Notes: generated by a model not told the origin, from the letters alone. Shown: positions 9,277 through 18,095, numbered from the stretch's first letter. The stretch is 64,000 bases of DNA from Gordonia liuliyuniae (GCF_021739025.1 NZ_JAKKOT010000003.1:806001-870000); one strand, 5' to 3'. Numbers and translations: made by a program.

Positions 9277-9346
9277 GACGTTAATACTCGTCGCCCCAGA
9301 CTGGATTGTCATCAGTCTCGGGGACAGTTCCGCATCATCCGAAAGT

Positions 9347-10630
9347 ATGAGATCGGTGTCGACCCCGGACGGAAGCAGTGTCGTGACCGACGCGACTAGC
9401 CTGTACCTCGTGCGTCCCGCCGACTACCAACCGACCCTCACCTGGTGGGGTCACACGTGGCGGATCATCGGCGTCGTGGCCGTGTCGGCCCTCGGCTGGG
9501 CGCCGCGCGTCGCGTACCAGTGGAGCGAGCACCGATGGTGGTTCGCCGTCGACCTCGCTCTCGGCGTGCTCGCACTGGCGATGGTGATGCGGTACCGGCG
9601 GACCCACCCGGTGCTCGTCGCGACGATCACCAACCTGATGACGGTGGTGTCGACGACGGCGGGCGGTCCGGCGGTCTTGGCTCTCGTGTCGTTGTCGACG
9701 CGCAGGCGGTGGAAGGAGATCGTCCCGCAGACGCTGCTGACGATCACGTGCATGCTGGCAGGCGAGCACGTGTTGCGGGCACCGGACGAAGCAGAGTTGA
9801 CCGTCGTCGACGGGGCCCTGTTCGTCCTGATCGCCGCGCTCGTCGTCGCGTGGGGCATGTACATCGGTTCGCGCCGCGAACTGCTCGCCAGCTGGCGGGC
9901 GCGTGCACTGCTCAGCGAGGCCGAGCAGGCCGCACACGTTCGCGAAGCGCAGAGCGCGGAACGCGCCCGGATCGCTCGCGAGATGCATGACGTGCTCGCA
10001 CACCGCATCTCGGCGGCAAGCATGTATGCGGGGGCGCTCGCGTTCCGGGACGATCTGTCGCCGGAAGAGGTGAAGGCGACGGCGCAGACGATCCAACAGA
10101 CGTCGCACCAGGCGTTGACCGAACTGCGTGAGGTGCTCGGCGTGCTGCGGGACGGCCCGGGCGACGCCGACCCCGAACGCCCGCAGGCCACCGCAGCGCA
10201 CGTGCGGGAATTGATCGAGCAGAATCGCCGGACGGGTATGCGGATCGACGTGCACTGGAGCCTTGGCGTGAACGGGGACCTCGACGTCGACGCCTTGCCC
10301 GCCGTGCTGGGGCGGACGGTCTACCGCTGCGTCCAAGAGTCGTTGACCAACGCCCGCAAACACGCGCCCGCCAGCCGGGTGCGCGTGTCGGTGAGCGGTG
10401 AGCCGGGCCGCGGCGTCGACATCCACGTGGAGAATCCGCTGTCGCTCGCCGCCGGCCAGACACCGCCCGAGTCGGGTTTCGGGCTCGTCGGTCTCGCCGA
10501 GCGTGTCGCTCTCGCGGGCGGCCGCCAAGTCCATCGGACGACGGGTGGTGGCACGTTCGTGCTCGCGGTGTGGTTACCGTGGCAGAAACAAACGGGGCTG
10601 GCCGAAGAATCGGGGCTTGCTGATGAATAG
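9347..10630 (+). CDS. NarL-family sensor histidine kinase
   Basis: A sensor of about 427 residues. ATG 9347 is preferred; the open frame upstream runs into the divergent ABC gene. The N-terminal half holds four or five hydrophobic segments without an obvious extracellular domain. The HisKA_3 dimerisation motif A-R-E-M-H-D-V-L-A-H carries phospho-acceptor H214, and the HATPase_c domain ends with G-F-G-L-V-G-L-A-E-R. This is the intramembrane-sensing layout seen in LiaS/DesK-like kinases. Its response regulator starts 9 bp downstream and an ABC exporter is divergent, which suggests cell-envelope stress control of that exporter. Confidence 0.88.
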   Translation: MRSVSTPDGSSVVTDATSLYLVRPADYQPTLTWWGHTWRIIGVVAVSALGWAPRVAYQWSEHRWWFAVDLALGVLALAMVMRYRRTHPVLVATITNLMTVVSTTAGGPAVLALVSLSTRRRWKEIVPQTLLTITCMLAGEHVLRAPDEAELTVVDGALFVLIAALVVAWGMYIGSRRELLASWRARALLSEAEQAAHVREAQSAERARIAREMHDVLAHRISAASMYAGALAFRDDLSPEEVKATAQTIQQTSHQALTELREVLGVLRDGPGDADPERPQATAAHVRELIEQNRRTGMRIDVHWSLGVNGDLDVDALPAVLGRTVYRCVQESLTNARKHAPASRVRVSVSGEPGRGVDIHVENPLSLAAGQTPPESGFGLVGLAERVALAGGRQVHRTTGGGTFVLAVWLPWQKQTGLAEESGLADE

Positions 10631-10639
10631 GGCGGTTGG

Positions 10640-11341
10640 ATGAACAGCGGGGTCGGGGTGGACACACCGGGTGGGCCCGATGCGGACGCCGTGAGCCGGA
10701 TCATGCTGGTCGACGACGATCCGCTCGTCCGGTCCGGCCTGCGGCTGCTCCTCGGCGGCGACCGTGGACTGGACGTCGTCGCTGAGGCAGGCCACGGCGC
10801 GGACGCGCTCGGCCAGCATGCGGCCGATCCCGTCGACCTCGTCCTGATGGACCTGCGGATGCCGGTGATGGACGGCATCGCGGCGACGGCAGAGTTCAAA
10901 GCGTTGGAGCGGGCGCCGTCGGTGATCGTGTTGACGACGTTCGACGCCGACGACTACGTCGTGCGCGCGCTCGCCGTCGGAGCGGACGGGTTCCTGTTGA
11001 AGGACACGCCGCCCGCCGACATCGTGGCGGCCGTCAAGAATGTCCTGAGCGGACAGCCCGCGTTGAGTCCGTCCGTCACAGCGGCGCTGATCAAGCAGGT
11101 CGTCGACTCGAACGGTGCGGGCCGCTCGCAGTCGGCCGAACGCGCGATCGCTGAGCTCACCGACCGCGAGCGCGAGGTGGCCACCTGCCTGGCCAAGGGG
11201 GCGTCGAACGCAGAGATCGCCGCCGAGCTGTACATGGGTGTGGCGACCGTGAAGGCGCACATCTCGCACATCTTCGCCAAGCTCGGTGCATCCAATCGCG
11301 TCCAGGTCGCGATCCTCATGCACGATGCGGGGCTCGTCTGA
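10640..11341 (+). CDS. NarL/LuxR-family response regulator
   Basis: A 233-residue regulator. The receiver domain has the acidic D-D-D pocket in the first strand, phospho-acceptor D71 in L-M-D-L-R-M-P, and the T and K positions in L-T-T-F and L-L-K-D. The C-terminal LuxR-type HTH begins L-T-D-R-E-R-E-V and has V-A-T-V-K-A-H-I-S-H-I-F as recognition helix. It lies 9 bp after its kinase and probably controls the divergent ABC-2 exporter, but no operator was recognised. Confidence 0.9.
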   Translation: MNSGVGVDTPGGPDADAVSRIMLVDDDPLVRSGLRLLLGGDRGLDVVAEAGHGADALGQHAADPVDLVLMDLRMPVMDGIAATAEFKALERAPSVIVLTTFDADDYVVRALAVGADGFLLKDTPPADIVAAVKNVLSGQPALSPSVTAALIKQVVDSNGAGRSQSAERAIAELTDREREVATCLAKGASNAEIAAELYMGVATVKAHISHIFAKLGASNRVQVAILMHDAGLV

Positions 11342-11422
11342 CCGCAGCGAGACCGTAGACGAGGGTGCGGCAACAGCATCGAGGCTTCGCCATGCACTGC
11401 GTCGCCGACTACCGTGGAGTCT

Positions 11423-11878
11423 ATGAAGACCGGTGATCGTGCCCCTGATTTCGCATTGCCCGACCAGAACGGGCAGACGCGCCGACTGTCCGAACTCCTC
11501 GCCGACGGCCCCGTCGCACTGTTCTTCTATCCCGCGGCGTTCACGCCGGGCTGCACCAAGGAGGCGTGCCACTTTCGGGATCTCGCGAGCGAGTTCACCC
11601 AGGCCGGAGTGCAGCGCGTCGGGATCAGCCGGGACGAGGTGTCCAAGCAGTCGGACTGGACCGCGAAGCATTCACTCGACTACCCGCTCCTGTCGGACGG
11701 CGACGGGAGCGTCGCCCACGCCTACGGCGTTCGACGCAGCGGGCTGCTCTCGTCGGTCATGCCTACCAAACGCACCACGTTCGCGATCGGAGCCGACGGC
11801 GTGATCGCCGACGTCATCGCGTCCGAGGTCAGCATGGCCGTCCATGCCGACCGCGCGTTGTCGGCGCTCGGAGCCTGA
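11423..11878 (+). CDS. peroxiredoxin, BCP/PrxQ type
   Basis: A 151-residue thiol peroxidase from ATG 11423, with GGAG just upstream; GTG 11414 is an alternative start. The peroxidatic cysteine is C44 in F-T-P-G-C-T, and a second cysteine C49 five residues later is the resolving position found in atypical two-Cys BCP proteins. A conserved Arg is present near I-S-R-D-E-V. It should reduce hydrogen peroxide and organic peroxides in the cytoplasm. It is a single-gene unit, convergent with the chimeric ABC remnant. Confidence 0.92.
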   Translation: MKTGDRAPDFALPDQNGQTRRLSELLADGPVALFFYPAAFTPGCTKEACHFRDLASEFTQAGVQRVGISRDEVSKQSDWTAKHSLDYPLLSDGDGSVAHAYGVRRSGLLSSVMPTKRTTFAIGADGVIADVIASEVSMAVHADRALSALGA

Positions 11879-11899
11879 GCAACACGGGCACAGCCCGGT

Positions 11900-12622
11900 T
11901 CATGCTGCGACGGCGGGCCTCCCGGCGCGTTGCCGATCGGGATCGGGAACCGGGACGGCGGCGACGAGCGAGCGTGTGTAGTCGGTCGTCGGCGACGCGA
12001 AGACCGCGTCGGCGGCTCCGGTCTCGACGACGCGGCCGGACCGCAGGACCGTCACCCGGTCGGACACCTGGCGGACCACCGCCAGATCGTGGCTGATGAA
12101 GATTGCCGAGAATCCCAGCTCCGCCTGCAGGTCGGCGAACAGTTCGAGCACGTCGTAGCCGGTGATCGCGGCCGCGGTCCGCTTGAACTGCGGGGTCCAC
12201 GGACCGCCGAGGTAGGCGAGGATCGATGATCTGACGTCGTTCGAGGTGAACGGCTTTCCGTTGTGGAACGTGACGCCTTCGCGCAGGTTCAGGGTGAGTG
12301 CGAGCCGGTTCGGCGCCAGCGTCCACGACGTCGCCAGCGACGGCTGCGGCTTCGACGATTCGGGCGGATACGTGATCAGCGTGTCGAACACGTTGGCGAC
12401 CACATGACGGGTCGGCCCGCCTGCCCCGATCTGCAAGAATTTGGCGGGCGCGAGGTCGCCGATCACGCCGACGCGGAGTTCGCCGCCGCGCTGGACGGTG
12501 CCGGATCGGCTCGCCGAGCCCTGCTGCGCGTCGACGGCGCTGCGGCATGCGGTGAGCCCGACGACGGTGGCGAACGTCAGGACCAGTGCGCACACCGCGC
12601 GCAGACGTCTGGATCGGAACAT
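11900..12622 (-). pseudogene. in-frame fusion of a peptide-ABC binding protein N-terminus to a peptide-ABC ATPase C-terminus
   Basis: A 240-residue open frame from ATG 12622. Residues 1-28 form a lipoprotein signal with lipobox L-T-A-C. Residues 30 to about 155 match the start of family-5 (Dpp/Opp) binding proteins, including G-G-E-L-R-V-G, N-V-F-D-T-L and F-H-N-G-K-P-F-T-S-N-D-V. Near 12152-12160 the sequence switches to the C-terminal part of an Opp/DppF ATPase: V-L-E-L-F-A-D-L-Q, I-F-I-S-H-D-L-A-V-V-R (switch histidine), then V-F-A-S-P-x-x-D-Y-T-R-S-L. Walker A, the ABC signature and Walker B are missing, as is most of the binding protein. The simplest reading is a deletion that removed the permeases and most of two genes. 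No function is expected. Confidence 0.85.
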
Positions 12623-12780
12623 GAGTTGGGGCCGCTTTCTCGATTCGAGTGGACAACAGCCGCCGGGGAGGTGAGCGACTGCTCTCGAATGATTCGCGAC
12701 GGACGCGGATTTGTAATCACTTCCACTCACCGAGAATTGAATCTTTGTGCGTCCCGATGCCACGGGAGCATTCTTTCGAT

Positions 12781-13110
12781 ATGACTCAGGACATTCCCGA
12801 TTACGCTCGCGGATATGACGTTCAGACTCGCGCCACCAGACACGGGCGCCCGGCGGCCGACCACGACGGAGTCAGCATCGTCGACGTGCTGCGCGACGGC
12901 AGCGCGGCATCCCCGCACACCGACCAGTGGACGGGTATCTCGGTGGGTCTCGACGCGAGGGGCCCGGTCGACCCGGAACTACGCCGGAGGCGAGGCGTGT
13001 TCCGCGCACCGTCGAGTCTCGTCGCCGTCTCCTATCGCCCGGGCGAGGTCAAGGTCCCGGCCGCCGTCCGGAAGGTCATCGACGAGCAGGCCGAAGATCT
13101 CGCGGATTGA
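12781..13110 (+). CDS. hypothetical protein
   Basis: A possible 109-residue soluble protein starting at ATG 12781; an in-frame ATG at 12757 is the alternative. GGGAG lies 12 bp upstream of 12781, further than ideal. It has no recognised domain, signal peptide or membrane segment, and is rich in Asp and Arg. It lies between the ABC remnant and the dioxygenase, so it could itself be a fragment of a former cluster gene. I do not recognise a family, and the coding status is moderately supported only by frame and position. Confidence 0.4.
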   Translation: MTQDIPDYARGYDVQTRATRHGRPAADHDGVSIVDVLRDGSAASPHTDQWTGISVGLDARGPVDPELRRRRGVFRAPSSLVAVSYRPGEVKVPAAVRKVIDEQAEDLAD

Positions 13111-13323
13111 CCGACGCCACTTGAATTCATCGTGAATCTATCCCTGGTTGATGCGCATCGCCGCATGTTTGACTGACACCACCGAATCGGTAGCACCCGC
13201 TTTTTTTCAACGGAACGCGAAGCAGAGAGAATTCGGATCGACATTCTCCTGCCGCGCACCCGTCGAATACTCACTCCCGCAATCGGATAAACAGATCCTA
13301 TTTCTGATGAAAGGCGTTACACA

Positions 13324-14304
13324 ATGACCGTCACCGTCTCCAATTCCACCGACCGTGAGCTCGAGATCCAGTCCGTCTATGCGGACGCGGGAATCACCGT
13401 GGACAAGCTCGGCGAACACATCGGCGCGCGTATCGGCGGCGTGACGCTCGGCGGCGACGTGCCGTCGGACAAGATCGAGGCCATCCGGCTGGCTCTCGCC
13501 GTCAACAAGGCCATCGTGTTCACCGGTCAGAACCACCTGGACGACGAGAGCCAGTACGGGTTCGCGCAGTTGCTCGGCGACCCGACCCTGCCGCATCCGA
13601 CCGTCACGTCCAGGGGTGACCAGCTGTTGACGATCGAAGGTGCGGCGAACAGCTGGCACACCGACGTGTCCTTCGTCGACCGCGTCCCGAAGGCGTCGAT
13701 CCTGCGCGCGGTCAACCTGCCGACCTGGGGCGGCGCCACCACCTGGGCGTCCACGACGGCCGCATACGCCCAGCTGCCCGACAGCTTGAAGGCGTTCGTG
13801 GACAACTTGTGGGCCAAGCACACCAACTTCTACGACTACGTGACCAACGATGTCGACATCGACGACACGCAGGTCGAACGTCGCGTCGTTCACTACGAGG
13901 AGTTCACGAGCAAGGAGTACCAGACCATCCATCCGGTGGTCCGCGTCCACCCGGAGACCGGTGAGAAGACGCTGCTCCTCGGCCACTTCGTCAAGGAGTT
14001 CATCGGACTCAAGCCCGCCGAGTTCAGCGCCGTCTACCAGCTTCTGCAGAATCGGATCATCAAGCTGGAGAACACATTCCGATGGAGCTGGAGCCTCGGC
14101 GACGTCGCTATTTGGGACAATCGTGCCACCCAGCACTACGGTATCGCGGACTTCGGCGCGCAAGACCGCAAGCTGCACCGCATCACCCTCGCCGGCGATG
14201 TTCCGGTGAACGCCGACGGTCGCACCGGAGAGATCCTCACCGGCGACGCCTCGCACTACTCCGTGATCGAGGAGCCGAAGCGCCTGGCGCCGTTCGCCGA
14301 CTGA
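13324..14304 (+). CDS. TauD/TfdA-family 2-oxoglutarate dioxygenase, alkylsulfatase (AtsK)-like
   Basis: A 326-residue Fe(II)/2-oxoglutarate dioxygenase of normal family length. The iron-binding triad is H112-x-D114 (in S-W-H-T-D-V-S-F) and H271 (in W-D-N-R-A-T-Q-H-Y). R286 in H-R-I-T-L-A-G is placed to bind the 2-oxoglutarate carboxylate. The segment around W-D-N-R-A-T-Q-H resembles alkylsulfatase AtsK and taurine dioxygenase, which release sulfite or sulfate from organosulfur compounds as a sulfur source. The neighbouring ABC remnant may once have been part of this uptake cluster. The 213 bp upstream are relatively AT-rich and probably hold its promoter. Confidence 0.88.
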   Translation: MTVTVSNSTDRELEIQSVYADAGITVDKLGEHIGARIGGVTLGGDVPSDKIEAIRLALAVNKAIVFTGQNHLDDESQYGFAQLLGDPTLPHPTVTSRGDQLLTIEGAANSWHTDVSFVDRVPKASILRAVNLPTWGGATTWASTTAAYAQLPDSLKAFVDNLWAKHTNFYDYVTNDVDIDDTQVERRVVHYEEFTSKEYQTIHPVVRVHPETGEKTLLLGHFVKEFIGLKPAEFSAVYQLLQNRIIKLENTFRWSWSLGDVAIWDNRATQHYGIADFGAQDRKLHRITLAGDVPVNADGRTGEILTGDASHYSVIEEPKRLAPFAD

Positions 14305-14321
14305 ATCGGCCTGCGAGCCGG

Positions 14322-14867
14322 TCAGTCTCGACTCAGCGAGTACCAGACAGGTCCGGTCAGCAGCCAGATCACGGTGATCGTGCCCAAGACGCCTAGGCCG
14401 CCGACCAGGGCTTCGCGTTGCGCGGGGTCGGCGACAGTGACACCGAGGAGGCCGGTGATCGCGGCGGCGATGCCGACGGCCCCGAGCCACCGCCCGAAAT
14501 CGGCCCACTCGTAGCGTCGTCGTTCGGGGCCGGATGCCGGGGCCTTACGGGGTGCCGGACCGTCCGCGAAGCGATGGGCGAACCGGGCATCGGCCCACGC
14601 GATCATCCGATGGCCGAACATGACGGTGCAGCCGAGATAGATCGGGGCCAGGCGGTGCGCGAAACCGACGTCGCCGCCTTGCGCCAGGTCGATCGTCACG
14701 GCGACGAGCAACACCAGGTCGATAAGGGGTACACACGCGAGGACGATCATCGACGGACGCGGCAGCCGCGCGAGGTAACGCAAGGCCAAGCCGCCGACGA
14801 CGAACACCCAGAATCCGATCTCGCACGCGGCGATCGTGACGAGGACGGGGTCGGTGAGTTCATTCAT
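14322..14867 (-). CDS. hypothetical integral membrane protein
   Basis: A 181-residue protein from ATG 14867, with about five hydrophobic segments separated by an Arg/Pro-rich loop (A-P-R-K-A-P-A-S-G-P-E-R-R-R). An upstream in-frame GTG at 14900 would add 11 residues. No family is recognised. It is divergent from a sensor kinase at 14978, and exporters or membrane effectors are often placed this way relative to their two-component system, so a functional link is plausible but unproven. It converges on the dioxygenase, whose stop is 19 bp away. Confidence 0.7.
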   Translation of the reverse strand: MNELTDPVLVTIAACEIGFWVFVVGGLALRYLARLPRPSMIVLACVPLIDLVLLVAVTIDLAQGGDVGFAHRLAPIYLGCTVMFGHRMIAWADARFAHRFADGPAPRKAPASGPERRRYEWADFGRWLGAVGIAAAITGLLGVTVADPAQREALVGGLGVLGTITVIWLLTGPVWYSLSRD

Positions 14868-14977
14868 GGCTTCAGCGTTCCCCCGGATCACCTCCTGCAC
14901 ATCAGTCGGCCGACGCGCGCGGGGTCCGACTTTCGGGGGACCCGACCAAGTACGCCAGTGTGCTGTAGTTGAGGACG

Positions 14978-16105
14978 ATGAAGTCTCACCTGGGCGAATC
15001 AGACCTGTTGCGGCCGACGAACCTCACCGCCGTCGGCACGTTCGCCGTCGGGCTTCTGCTGTGGGCGTGTGGCGCGTTCACGTTCTTCTCCGACCACGAC
15101 GTCTATCCCTGGTACGTGAAACTTCTGCTGCTCACGGCGGCTCTCGGCATCGCGCTCGCCGCGCGAGAACGACCGGCGCTCGCGTTCGGCGTGATGTGCG
15201 CGCTGCTCGCCGTCGACGCGGTCTGGGGGCCGTCGCTGCCGTTGTGGATCGCGATGTCGGACATCGTGTTCTTGTGTGCGGTGCGAGGCACGCACACCGT
15301 GCAGCGCGTCGTGATCGCGGTGTGCACAATCCTGACACTCGGGCTCGCCGTCGTCGGCGCGCTGGCAGGCGGCGTGCGGGTCGGCGTTCTCGTCGGACTG
15401 ATCGGCATCGCCTTCCTGCTGTCGCCGATCACATACGCCCGGGCGGTGACCGCAGCGCGGCGTGCGTCCGAGGCAGAGAAGACGGCAGCGGTTTCGCGAG
15501 CCGACGCCGAACGGATCGAAGCCGTGTCCGATGAGCGACGCCGCCTCTCACGCGACCTGCACGACACGGTTGCCGGGCACGTATCAGCCATCGCGATCCT
15601 GTCCGAAGCGGTGCGAGGCTCTGACGAGCCGTCTGCCATCGTCGACTCGATACGTCGGAACAGTCTGGCCGCGCTCGGTGAACTCCGCACGATGATCGAC
15701 GTCCTCGCGGCTGACGGCGACGAGAGGACCACCGTCCGCTGGGCTTCGCTCGAACCGCTGATCGCCGCGGCCGACGCCGTCGGATCGACGGTCACCGTGG
15801 ACGGCGACCTCGCTGACCTGCCGCACCACGTTGAAGCCGTGCTCACCCGGATCGCGGGGGAAGCGATCGCCAACGCGACGCGACACGCGCCCGGACACGC
15901 GGTGAGCGTCGTCGTCGCCGACCTCGCCGACCTCGCCGACCGGGTCCGGTTGACGGTGCGTAACGAGATGCCGACAGAAGCACCGGACGCTGGGGCGGGC
16001 CGAGGGGTCGTGAACATGCGGGTTCGGGCCGAGAGCATCGGCGGCCGAGCCGACGCCGGACCCGACGGGGGACACTGGGTCGTGACCGCGGAGGTGCCAC
16101 GATGA
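14978..16105 (+). CDS. NarL-family sensor histidine kinase
   Basis: A 375-residue kinase from ATG 14978, preceded by GAGG; an in-frame TTG at 14969 is the alternative. The N-terminal about 165 residues contain four to six membrane helices with short loops. The HisKA_3 region S-R-D-L-H-D-T-V-A-G-H carries phospho-acceptor H195. The HATPase_c domain ends with a G-R-G-V-V-N-M-R-x-R-A-E element. Its stop overlaps the response regulator start as ATGA. The stimulus is unknown. Confidence 0.88.
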   Translation: MKSHLGESDLLRPTNLTAVGTFAVGLLLWACGAFTFFSDHDVYPWYVKLLLLTAALGIALAARERPALAFGVMCALLAVDAVWGPSLPLWIAMSDIVFLCAVRGTHTVQRVVIAVCTILTLGLAVVGALAGGVRVGVLVGLIGIAFLLSPITYARAVTAARRASEAEKTAAVSRADAERIEAVSDERRRLSRDLHDTVAGHVSAIAILSEAVRGSDEPSAIVDSIRRNSLAALGELRTMIDVLAADGDERTTVRWASLEPLIAAADAVGSTVTVDGDLADLPHHVEAVLTRIAGEAIANATRHAPGHAVSVVVADLADLADRVRLTVRNEMPTEAPDAGAGRGVVNMRVRAESIGGRADAGPDGGHWVVTAEVPR

Positions 16106-16770
16106 ACGACCAGCGACCGGCGATGACCGGCGCGCGACGAGTACGTGTGGTGCTGGCCGACGACCATGCGGCGGTCCGCGAAGGCCTCCGGATGGTGTTG
16201 GAGGCGTCCGGCCGGATCAGTGTCGTCGGGGAGGCCGCGGACGGCGCAGCCGCGATCCGCACTGCGACGCAGGTACGTCCAGACGTCATCCTGATGGACG
16301 TCCGGATGCCCCAGGTGGACGGGATCGCCGCGACGGAGACGATCACCGCCTCGACCGGCGTGCGCGTTCTGGTGCTGACGACGTTCGGTGTCGACGACTA
16401 CGTACTCGGCGCGCTCGCCGCGGGTGCGTCCGGGTTCCTGCTGAAGACGGCGTCGGGCGCCGAACTCGTCGACGGGACCCTACGTGTCGCGGCAGGCGAC
16501 GCAATCCTCGACCCGGAGGTCACGCGGGTCGTCGTCGACGCCATGCGCGGACGGTCCGCGACCGCCGCCGCCGACTTGTCCGCACTCACCGAGCGCGAGC
16601 GTGACGTCCTCGCCGGGATCGGGTCCGGACTGTCGAACATGCAGATCGCGCGGCGACTCGAGATCGGGGAGTCGACCGTGAAAACCCATGTGTCCCGGGT
16701 GCTGATGAAACTCGACGCGCCGTCACGGGTGCAGGCGGCGGTGATCGCCGTTCAGGCGGGACTCGTCTGA
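16102..16770 (+). CDS. NarL/LuxR-family response regulator
   Basis: A 222-residue regulator coupled to its kinase by an ATGA overlap. The receiver domain carries phospho-acceptor D66 in L-M-D-V-R-M-P and the conserved L-T-T-F and L-L-K-T elements. The LuxR HTH begins L-T-E-R-E-R-D-V and has E-S-T-V-K-T-H-V-S-R-V-L as recognition helix. Its last 19 bp overlap the 3' end of the converging DoxX-like gene. The target is unknown; the divergent membrane gene at 14322 is the nearest candidate. Confidence 0.9.
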   Translation: MNDQRPAMTGARRVRVVLADDHAAVREGLRMVLEASGRISVVGEAADGAAAIRTATQVRPDVILMDVRMPQVDGIAATETITASTGVRVLVLTTFGVDDYVLGALAAGASGFLLKTASGAELVDGTLRVAAGDAILDPEVTRVVVDAMRGRSATAAADLSALTERERDVLAGIGSGLSNMQIARRLEIGESTVKTHVSRVLMKLDAPSRVQAAVIAVQAGLV

Positions 16771-17150
16771 GACGGGCCGGACTGGTCTTGGGGCGGTCCC
16801 GTCACCGCGAGGGTCGAATAGAAGGCGAGCATCGACGACGACGCCGCGAAGTTGAGGCCGATGTCGCGGGCACGAACATGGGAGCCGACCGCGAGGACGA
16901 AGTAGATCGTCAACATGGCGCTGGTGAGGCGGGCGAGGCCTGGAAACCTGGGCGCGGCGGCGAGTCCGACCGCCGACGCCGCCTTGACCACCGGGAAGAT
17001 CCAGCGGTGCTCGGAGGGGAAGTCGACGGAGTCGAGACAGCGGGCGACGTAGGGGATCGGGCCGATGCAGGCTGCGGCGTCTGCGGCCTGACCGGCAGCG
17101 GCGACCTGGTAGACGACGGGATCGCGGAGCAGTTGTCTCGGGTGGCTCAT
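16752..17150 (-). CDS. DoxX-like family membrane protein
   Basis: A 132-residue membrane protein from ATG 17150 with about four hydrophobic segments and the P-x-x-K-A-A-S-A-V-G-L-A element of DoxX-like (DoxX_2) proteins. The length is typical. The function is not defined for this subgroup. It converges with the response regulator and overlaps its 3' end. Upstream, on the opposite strand, is the riboswitch-controlled exporter. Confidence 0.7.
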   Translation of the reverse strand: MSHPRQLLRDPVVYQVAAAGQAADAAACIGPIPYVARCLDSVDFPSEHRWIFPVVKAASAVGLAAAPRFPGLARLTSAMLTIYFVLAVGSHVRARDIGLNFAASSSMLAFYSTLAVTGPPQDQSGPSQTSPA

Positions 17151-17290
17151 ATACTGACGGTAGGTCCGCGCACGCCGAGTTACAAGGTGATCGTCGCCTC
17201 GGCCACCATGGTGACCGAATCCACCACATCAGGCCCTTCACCTGGGGCGCGGCCGTGGGTACTCTCGACGGCGTGGCCGCGTCTGCGGCC

Positions 17291-17332
17291 CCGGACGAGC
17301 CCGCCGTACCCGGTCCGCGACAAGACGGTGGA
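17291..17332 (+). promoter_or_regulatory. guanidine-III (ykkC-III) riboswitch
   Basis: The segment has the conserved order of the compact pseudoknot aptamer: CCGGACGAG at 17291-17299, CGCCGTACCCGGTC at 17302-17315, and GACAAGACGG at 17319-17328. It matches, from memory, the Thermobifida aptamer used for structure work almost base for base outside the variable loop. It ends beside GGTGGAG at 17328-17334, the probable ribosome binding site for the exporter at 17346, so control of translation by guanidinium is the likely mechanism. The gene identity downstream supports the call. Confidence 0.88.
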
Positions 17333-17345
17333 GACGGGAATCGTC

Positions 17346-17660
17346 ATGTCATGGATCGTACTGGTGATCTCAGGTCTCTTCGAAGCCGTGTGGGCCACCG
17401 CGCTCGGCAGATCCGAAGGGTTGCACCGACTCTCGCCGACCATCGTGTTCTTCGTCGCGCTCGTCGTCAGCATGGCTGGACTCGCCTACGCGATGCGCGA
17501 CCTTCCGACGGGTACGGCCTACGCGATCTGGGTCGGCATCGGTGCGACCGCGACGGTCGTCTACGCGATGGCCACCGGCACCGAGGCCGCGAGTCTGGCG
17601 AAGATCGTCTGCATCATCGCGATCGTCGGCGGAGTCATCGGACTCAAACTCGCTGCGTGA
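17346..17660 (+). CDS. gdx: guanidinium exporter, SMR family (Gdx/SugE)
   Basis: A 104-residue small multidrug resistance protein with four membrane helices. ATG 17346 is supported by the GGTGGAG ribosome site and by the typical M-S-W-I-V-L start. The essential TM1 glutamate is E13 in F-E-A-V-W-A-T-A-L, followed by G-R-S-E-G-L-H-R-L-S-P, the SugE/Gdx signature rather than the EmrE type. It should act as a dual-topology dimer exchanging guanidinium for protons. A guanidine-III riboswitch precedes it and a strong terminator follows, so it is a single-gene unit. Confidence 0.93.
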   Translation: MSWIVLVISGLFEAVWATALGRSEGLHRLSPTIVFFVALVVSMAGLAYAMRDLPTGTAYAIWVGIGATATVVYAMATGTEAASLAKIVCIIAIVGGVIGLKLAA

Positions 17661-17679
17661 GGCTCGGGCGATTGTGCTG

Positions 17680-17732
17680 ACCGACGCCGAAGGGCCGGGA
17701 CCGCAGCGCGGTCCCGGCCCTTCGGCGTCGGT
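17680..17732. terminator. 25-bp perfect hairpin, bidirectional terminator
   Basis: Arms at 17680-17704 and 17708-17732 are exact complements with a 3-base loop (agc). The hairpin sits between two converging genes (gdx ends at 17660, the CsbD-like gene ends at 17736) and lacks a long T-tract, as is usual in high-GC actinobacteria. Confidence 0.85.
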
Positions 17733-17735
17733 GAG

Positions 17736-17945
17736 TCAGCGCCCCGACAGCTTGTCCTTGACGGAGTCGATACCGCCCTTCACCTTGTCGGCGGCCTCGG
17801 TGATCTTCTCGCGGGCGCCCGCGAGGCCCTGATCGGCCTGTCCCTCTTGCTTGAGGTCGTCATCGTTGGTGGCCGCACCCGCGGCCTCCTTGGCGCGACC
17901 CTTGAGGTCGTCTGCCTTGTTCTGAGCGTCGTCTGCGATTCCCAT
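17736..17945 (-). CDS. CsbD-like small stress protein
   Basis: A 69-residue, strongly charged, hydrophilic protein from ATG 17945. It has K-A-D-D-L-K-G-R-A-K-E-A-A-G-A near the start and ends in amphipathic A-D-K-V-K-G-G-I-D-S-V-K-D-K-L, matching the CsbD family. Members are general-stress proteins of unknown mechanism. It is monocistronic and shares the bidirectional terminator with gdx. Confidence 0.8.
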   Translation of the reverse strand: MGIADDAQNKADDLKGRAKEAAGAATNDDDLKQEGQADQGLAGAREKITEAADKVKGGIDSVKDKLSGR

Positions 17946-18095
17946 GTGATGCCCCTCCGCTAATCGAACACGACCGGACGGTGGATCCCCGCTCGGCGTC
18001 GTCTGTCAAGACGACACTGTCCACGGTACTGGTCTCAGGAGAACGGCGTCGGGACCGAAGCCGCCCGGCAGGTGTCGGCGATCAGAAATCGGGTG

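Noticed and set aside
12781..13110. C-terminal fragment of a LysR regulator or oxidoreductase from the collapsed cluster
   Set aside because: No diagnostic motif of either family could be pointed to, so it is left as hypothetical.
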